Source: Bryoerythrophyllum caledonicum (taxonomy: Eukaryota > Streptophyta > Bryopsida > Pottiales > Pottiaceae). Taken from it: DNA of 64,000 bases. Under the pieces are notes generated by a model. That model saw nothing but the letters and a program-made list of their open reading frames with translations, was not told the DNA's origin and ran no database searches. The stretch covers positions 7,704,028 to 7,768,027 of the forward strand of contig OZ020519.1 in assembly GCA_963971425.1 (NCBI GenBank), written 5' to 3'. The translations under genes and the position numbers were made by a program. Shown here one piece after another: positions 61,701 through 64,000 of this stretch (the stretch's first letter is position 1; each line of letters begins with the position of its first letter).

Positions 61701-61884
61701 GCTGCGGTCCCTGGTGGATACTTGACAAAGCCCGAAAACGTTCGCCCGATTCCGATGTATCGACTTCCAGGTTCTGAGCAGCCAACAATGACTGTTGTCT
61801 GCGCCGATCCTTTCGAGCCCGCGTCTGCTTCGGATTGGAGAAATTGGTACTTCGCTTCTTCCGGCCACCTATCTTAGTCATCAT
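52784..61884 (-). CDS. Large gene with ParB-like domain and beta-class DNA methyltransferase-like domain
   Basis: Unrecognised as a named gene. Proposed exons (5' to 3'): 61884-61681, 61581-61255, 60784-60710, 56713-56094, 55997-55798, 55695-55486, 55391-55173, 55085-53450, 53367-53151 and 53054-52784; about 1,325 residues. Residues 1-200 are basic then acidic/Ser-rich. About residues 270-395 look ParB/sulfiredoxin-fold: MTEVRLPLRSDVEKL, then FFVWDGNHRHMAWTEV with the DGxHR signature. A Lys/Ala/Glu coiled coil lies near residue 820. The C-terminal half follows beta-class amino-methyltransferase order: ADMVLLDVPEDLP where (D/N/S)PP(Y/F) is expected, GAPLIVFYPDSKF, then NLMEALIDLC, DIVLDLTASTG (SAM motif I position) and ILALEEDRELVDEV. 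The acidic tail ends SDSFSDDSDSS. The motif IV and I changes suggest a non-catalytic or altered enzyme. The exon 5-6 stretch does not read cleanly (about two breaks), so the gene may be decaying or that part of the model is wrong. Whether exons 1-3 belong rests on phase agreement across a 4-kb intron. Confidence 0.6.
57120..60385. repeat. Tandem array, ~520-bp unit x 7, each with a long palindrome
   Basis: Palindrome centres (GGATCC) lie at about 57192, 57713, 58233, 58759, 59280, 59801 and 60320, so the period is 519-526 bp. Each palindrome has arms of about 65-70 bases with few mismatches; the core GGCTTTCGGATCCGAAAGCC is kept in all seven. Between palindromes each unit carries GCGCGCGCACGAGCAACGAC-like sequence and a C-rich tract (CACCCACACTCCCC type). 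57305-57650 and 59393-59738 are almost identical at a distance of 2,088 bp (four units), a higher-order duplication. ORFs here are repeat artefacts. It lies in the proposed intron 3 of the ParB/methyltransferase-like gene. A degenerate C-rich partial unit lies at 56880-57000. Confidence 0.93.
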
Positions 61885-62559
61885 CTACAAGATAGCCAAA
61901 CCACTCATCCGTTCTCTCTTTTAACATCCGAGCCTCCCTATGCATCCAAACAACTCAGTGCAATACTCCTGCGTTGCGGTGATAGAGCCCCTCTTCTACT
62001 CAATCTTGCTTCCGTTTACACCAAAGATCTACTATTTAATATTAAGCTCTTCTCAGATCTAGTTTGTTACACGCTATCGCAAAGCCCTACAATAGCTCTC
62101 CAATATAATCCGCTGATCCATCCGTCAATTACGGGGCACAATTATTGTTAAGCATCTTCATGTTTGGAAATATACGATCCGGAAAATCTAAAGTTGTATT
62201 CATTATGTAACTACAACAAGACAATTAACAAAATTGGTAATCGGTATTCCAGCTCACTCCTTTCTTAATCCAATTTAATCTGGAAGATAAACTAGTGTCA
62301 TTGTACACTCAAGCCACCAACAGGCTAGAATGGAAGCACTCTCTATAGATTTAAGTATTTCCGCCCTAATTTCACTCATTCGTAATTTATAGATTTCCAC
62401 GTATGTTGCTATATATAAGAAAATATATTCTCTCAGTAATCAATTCTTTACCAGTTCAGTATTTGAACAAGCACAACAAGCTAGTTCTTACTCTCTTTCG
62501 CAATTCAGTTGTCATTGCACCCCACCCTCCTTTAACACCGCCTCTGATAGTCGTTGTGC
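61885..62559. promoter_or_regulatory. Shared upstream region between two divergent genes
   Basis: 675 bases separate the proposed start of the minus-strand ParB/methyltransferase-like gene from the ATG of the plus-strand ORF. AT-rich, no ORF of its own with support. It could act as a bidirectional promoter. Confidence 0.4.
62412..62419 (+). promoter_or_regulatory. Candidate TATA box for the plus-strand ORF
   Basis: TATATAAG, about 148 bases before the ATG at 62560, allowing a leader of roughly 115 bases. Motif and spacing only. Confidence 0.45.
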
Positions 62560-64000
62560 ATGGCGTCTCTTACTTCTCATCAAGGCGGTGCTCCATTTGT
62601 CGTGCCCATTGGCGACAATGGCACAGTCAGTATCTCCGAGTCAATGCTATGTGTTCGTTTTGGTTATCGGGCTGGCACAGTCCACATTGAACAAGAGGTC
62701 TATGATAGCAAAGGTATTCATGAGCAGTCCATTTATCAAGTGAAAGACAGTGACATTGGAGGATTTTTTTGGAGCTTGTGTCGTGGTTCATTCAAAGTAT
62801 TTGGTGTTACAGATGTTCAATTCGCCGCTCATGCGTCCGTAGCCGTCATGACTCCTCCGACCGATTCTGGTGATACCGTACTCGTGCCCGGTTTAGGCAC
62901 TAGGTCTAACCCAAGCGTCCATGTCCTTAGCGATACAGAGGAAGATGAACTATCTGATGTGAACCTTGCAGAGTCAAAGATCCCATGGACCTCAGCTCAT
63001 GAATTAGGTACTCGTACTAATACTAAACTGGTTCCATCATATGCTCAAGCATCTCCGTCTTATTCCTCAGGTAAGCCCCCCGTTTATCCTGGCTCGCGCA
63101 ACGTCAGGAGCATACTAATTCATGTACGGCATACATGTAATAGGAAAGGGTCCAGGTCTGAGTTGTCTAGAATTGATATTGATAGTTTCGATTTGAAACA
63201 TGTTAAGTATTTGCCTCCAAAGTATGATGGGGACGTGGTATTTGAACTTCCACCGCTCCCAGAGGGTATTCCTACACAGTACGGAGGGGGCCTAGATGGA
63301 ATGAGTAAACAGCACGATGGTCACACGTGGTGCAAGACAATGACTACAAATATCAAGAACGATTTTGGTCTGACGTATCGAAAATCTGTATATACGGGGC
63401 ATCTACAGTGCCCTAACATCAGTTGTGATTATCAGTCACGAAACGGTGGGCGCTCAAATCAGACCGAGTGGAGCGGGTTCGCGTTCACTCCATTTTCAGT
63501 GAAGGGAGCACCATCCGAGAAATCTACGCTCTCATGTAAGGTTTGCCAAACCCCTCCAATTTGTCTTGCTCTTTGTGATGCACGTATATACTACGTGACA
63601 TCTATCGATCACGATCGGACGCGCGCTGCAATTCATTTAGGTCATCATCTTCATCCTATCTCGAAAGGTGTAGATCAAGATGCCATGGACGTCATGCACG
63701 ATTGCGTAGCAAAAGAAGTCCAACGTACGCCCAAGGCTACTAATTCTGCAATTGTCATGGCCGCGAGCAAGAATTTCCTCTCCGACTACCTGATCCGTCC
63801 ACAGTCTAACTTGCCCAACCTTGAAGAAGCATCTTTGGATGCTGTCCTCGATCAATTCGAGACCCTTTCGTCTCCGAATATAAGGAATCTAGTGTCCACG
63901 TGCAAGAGGTTCTACAGTGGTGGGAAGGGTGTAATGGACAACATCATGGAGCTGAAAGAGTCGTCGAAATTCGTGTTCATTCACGAAAACAAGTTTTCCG
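62560..64000 (+). CDS. Long ORF, zinc-binding transposase-like protein, truncated by window end
   Basis: Open for 480 codons from the ATG at 62560 to the window end with no stop. I do not recognise a named family. The first ~170 residues (MASLTSHQGGAPFVVPIGDN start) end in an acidic DTEEDEL patch. From about residue 255 there is DGHTWCKTM, then Cys pairs CPNISC and CKVC, IYYVTSIDHDRTRAAIHLG and HHLHPISKGV. This Cys/Cys/His/His layout resembles the WRKY-GCM1/FLYWCH-type finger at the front of MULE-like transposases. The end, KESSKFVFIHENKF, may lead into a DDE domain beyond the window. Codon use and the long clean frame suggest a young or functional gene. A host regulator with a GCM-like finger is the alternative. 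Confidence 0.55.
   Translation, partial: MASLTSHQGGAPFVVPIGDNGTVSISESMLCVRFGYRAGTVHIEQEVYDSKGIHEQSIYQVKDSDIGGFFWSLCRGSFKVFGVTDVQFAAHASVAVMTPPTDSGDTVLVPGLGTRSNPSVHVLSDTEEDELSDVNLAESKIPWTSAHELGTRTNTKLVPSYAQASPSYSSGKPPVYPGSRNVRSILIHVRHTCNRKGSRSELSRIDIDSFDLKHVKYLPPKYDGDVVFELPPLPEGIPTQYGGGLDGMSKQHDGHTWCKTMTTNIKNDFGLTYRKSVYTGHLQCPNISCDYQSRNGGRSNQTEWSGFAFTPFSVKGAPSEKSTLSCKVCQTPPICLALCDARIYYVTSIDHDRTRAAIHLGHHLHPISKGVDQDAMDVMHDCVAKEVQRTPKATNSAIVMAASKNFLSDYLIRPQSNLPNLEEASLDAVLDQFETLSSPNIRNLVSTCKRFYSGGKGVMDNIMELKESSKFVFIHENKFS

Noticed and set aside
63071-63143. Possible 73-bp intron (GTAAGC...AATAG) in the right-hand ORF
   Set aside because: Removing it shifts frame and soon meets a stop, while the unspliced frame stays open for another 860 bases.
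1-64000. tRNA or rRNA genes
   Set aside because: I noticed none, but no structural scan was possible, so this is absence of recognition only.

Overview
This window reads as nuclear DNA of a land plant. It has spliced plant genes with short GT-AG introns: a plastid ferritin with a transit peptide, an SBP-box factor of the SPL7 copper-response type, a plant UVSSA, an F-box-like/RCC1 protein, an AKR4-type aldo-keto reductase and a gulonolactone-oxidase-like fragment. These sit in AT-rich DNA packed with small transposons. A non-seed plant (bryophyte, lycophyte or fern) is my guess from the hAT and transposase-like proteins and the compact introns; the sequence does not prove it. All exon coordinates were read by eye from splice signals and phase agreement.

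Layout. 0-1 kb: last two exons of an aldo-keto reductase (+). 1-14.6 kb: no host gene; nested transposon debris, mainly short elements flanked by TTAA with ends beginning CCC (piggyBac-like signature), plus LINE remnants and a TIR element. 14.9-17.6 kb: ferritin (+), with a long hairpin in its leader region. 18-21.6 kb: more TTAA elements, a fold-back element and a TWA-flanked MITE. 21.8-24.2 kb: F-box-like/RCC1 gene (+) with a transposon piece in an intron. 24.2-37.4 kb: repeats, AT-rich DNA and two decayed hAT transposons of one family, one of them interrupted by a MITE. 37.8-41.1 kb: UVSSA (-). 41.4-43 kb: one more TTAA element and a LINE tail. 43.5-47.8 kb: SPL7-like gene (-), 11 coding exons. 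50.1-50.7 kb: 3' fragment of a gulonolactone oxidase (-). 51.2-52.1 kb: repeats and minisatellites.

The most unusual part is 52.8-64 kb. A large minus-strand gene appears to join a ParB/sulfiredoxin-fold domain (DGNHR motif) to a beta-class amino-methyltransferase-like domain, a pairing familiar from bacterial and phage proteins. A large intron in the proposed model holds seven copies of a ~520-bp unit, each with a ~135-bp near-perfect palindrome centred on GGATCC. A second long ORF (zinc-binding, transposase-like, cut by the window end) is transcribed away from it across a ~675-bp shared upstream region. Together these could be a mobile or recently acquired DNA-modification cassette.

The host genes look independent: iron storage, copper signalling, transcription-coupled repair and carbonyl reduction. 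No operon-like cooperation is implied.
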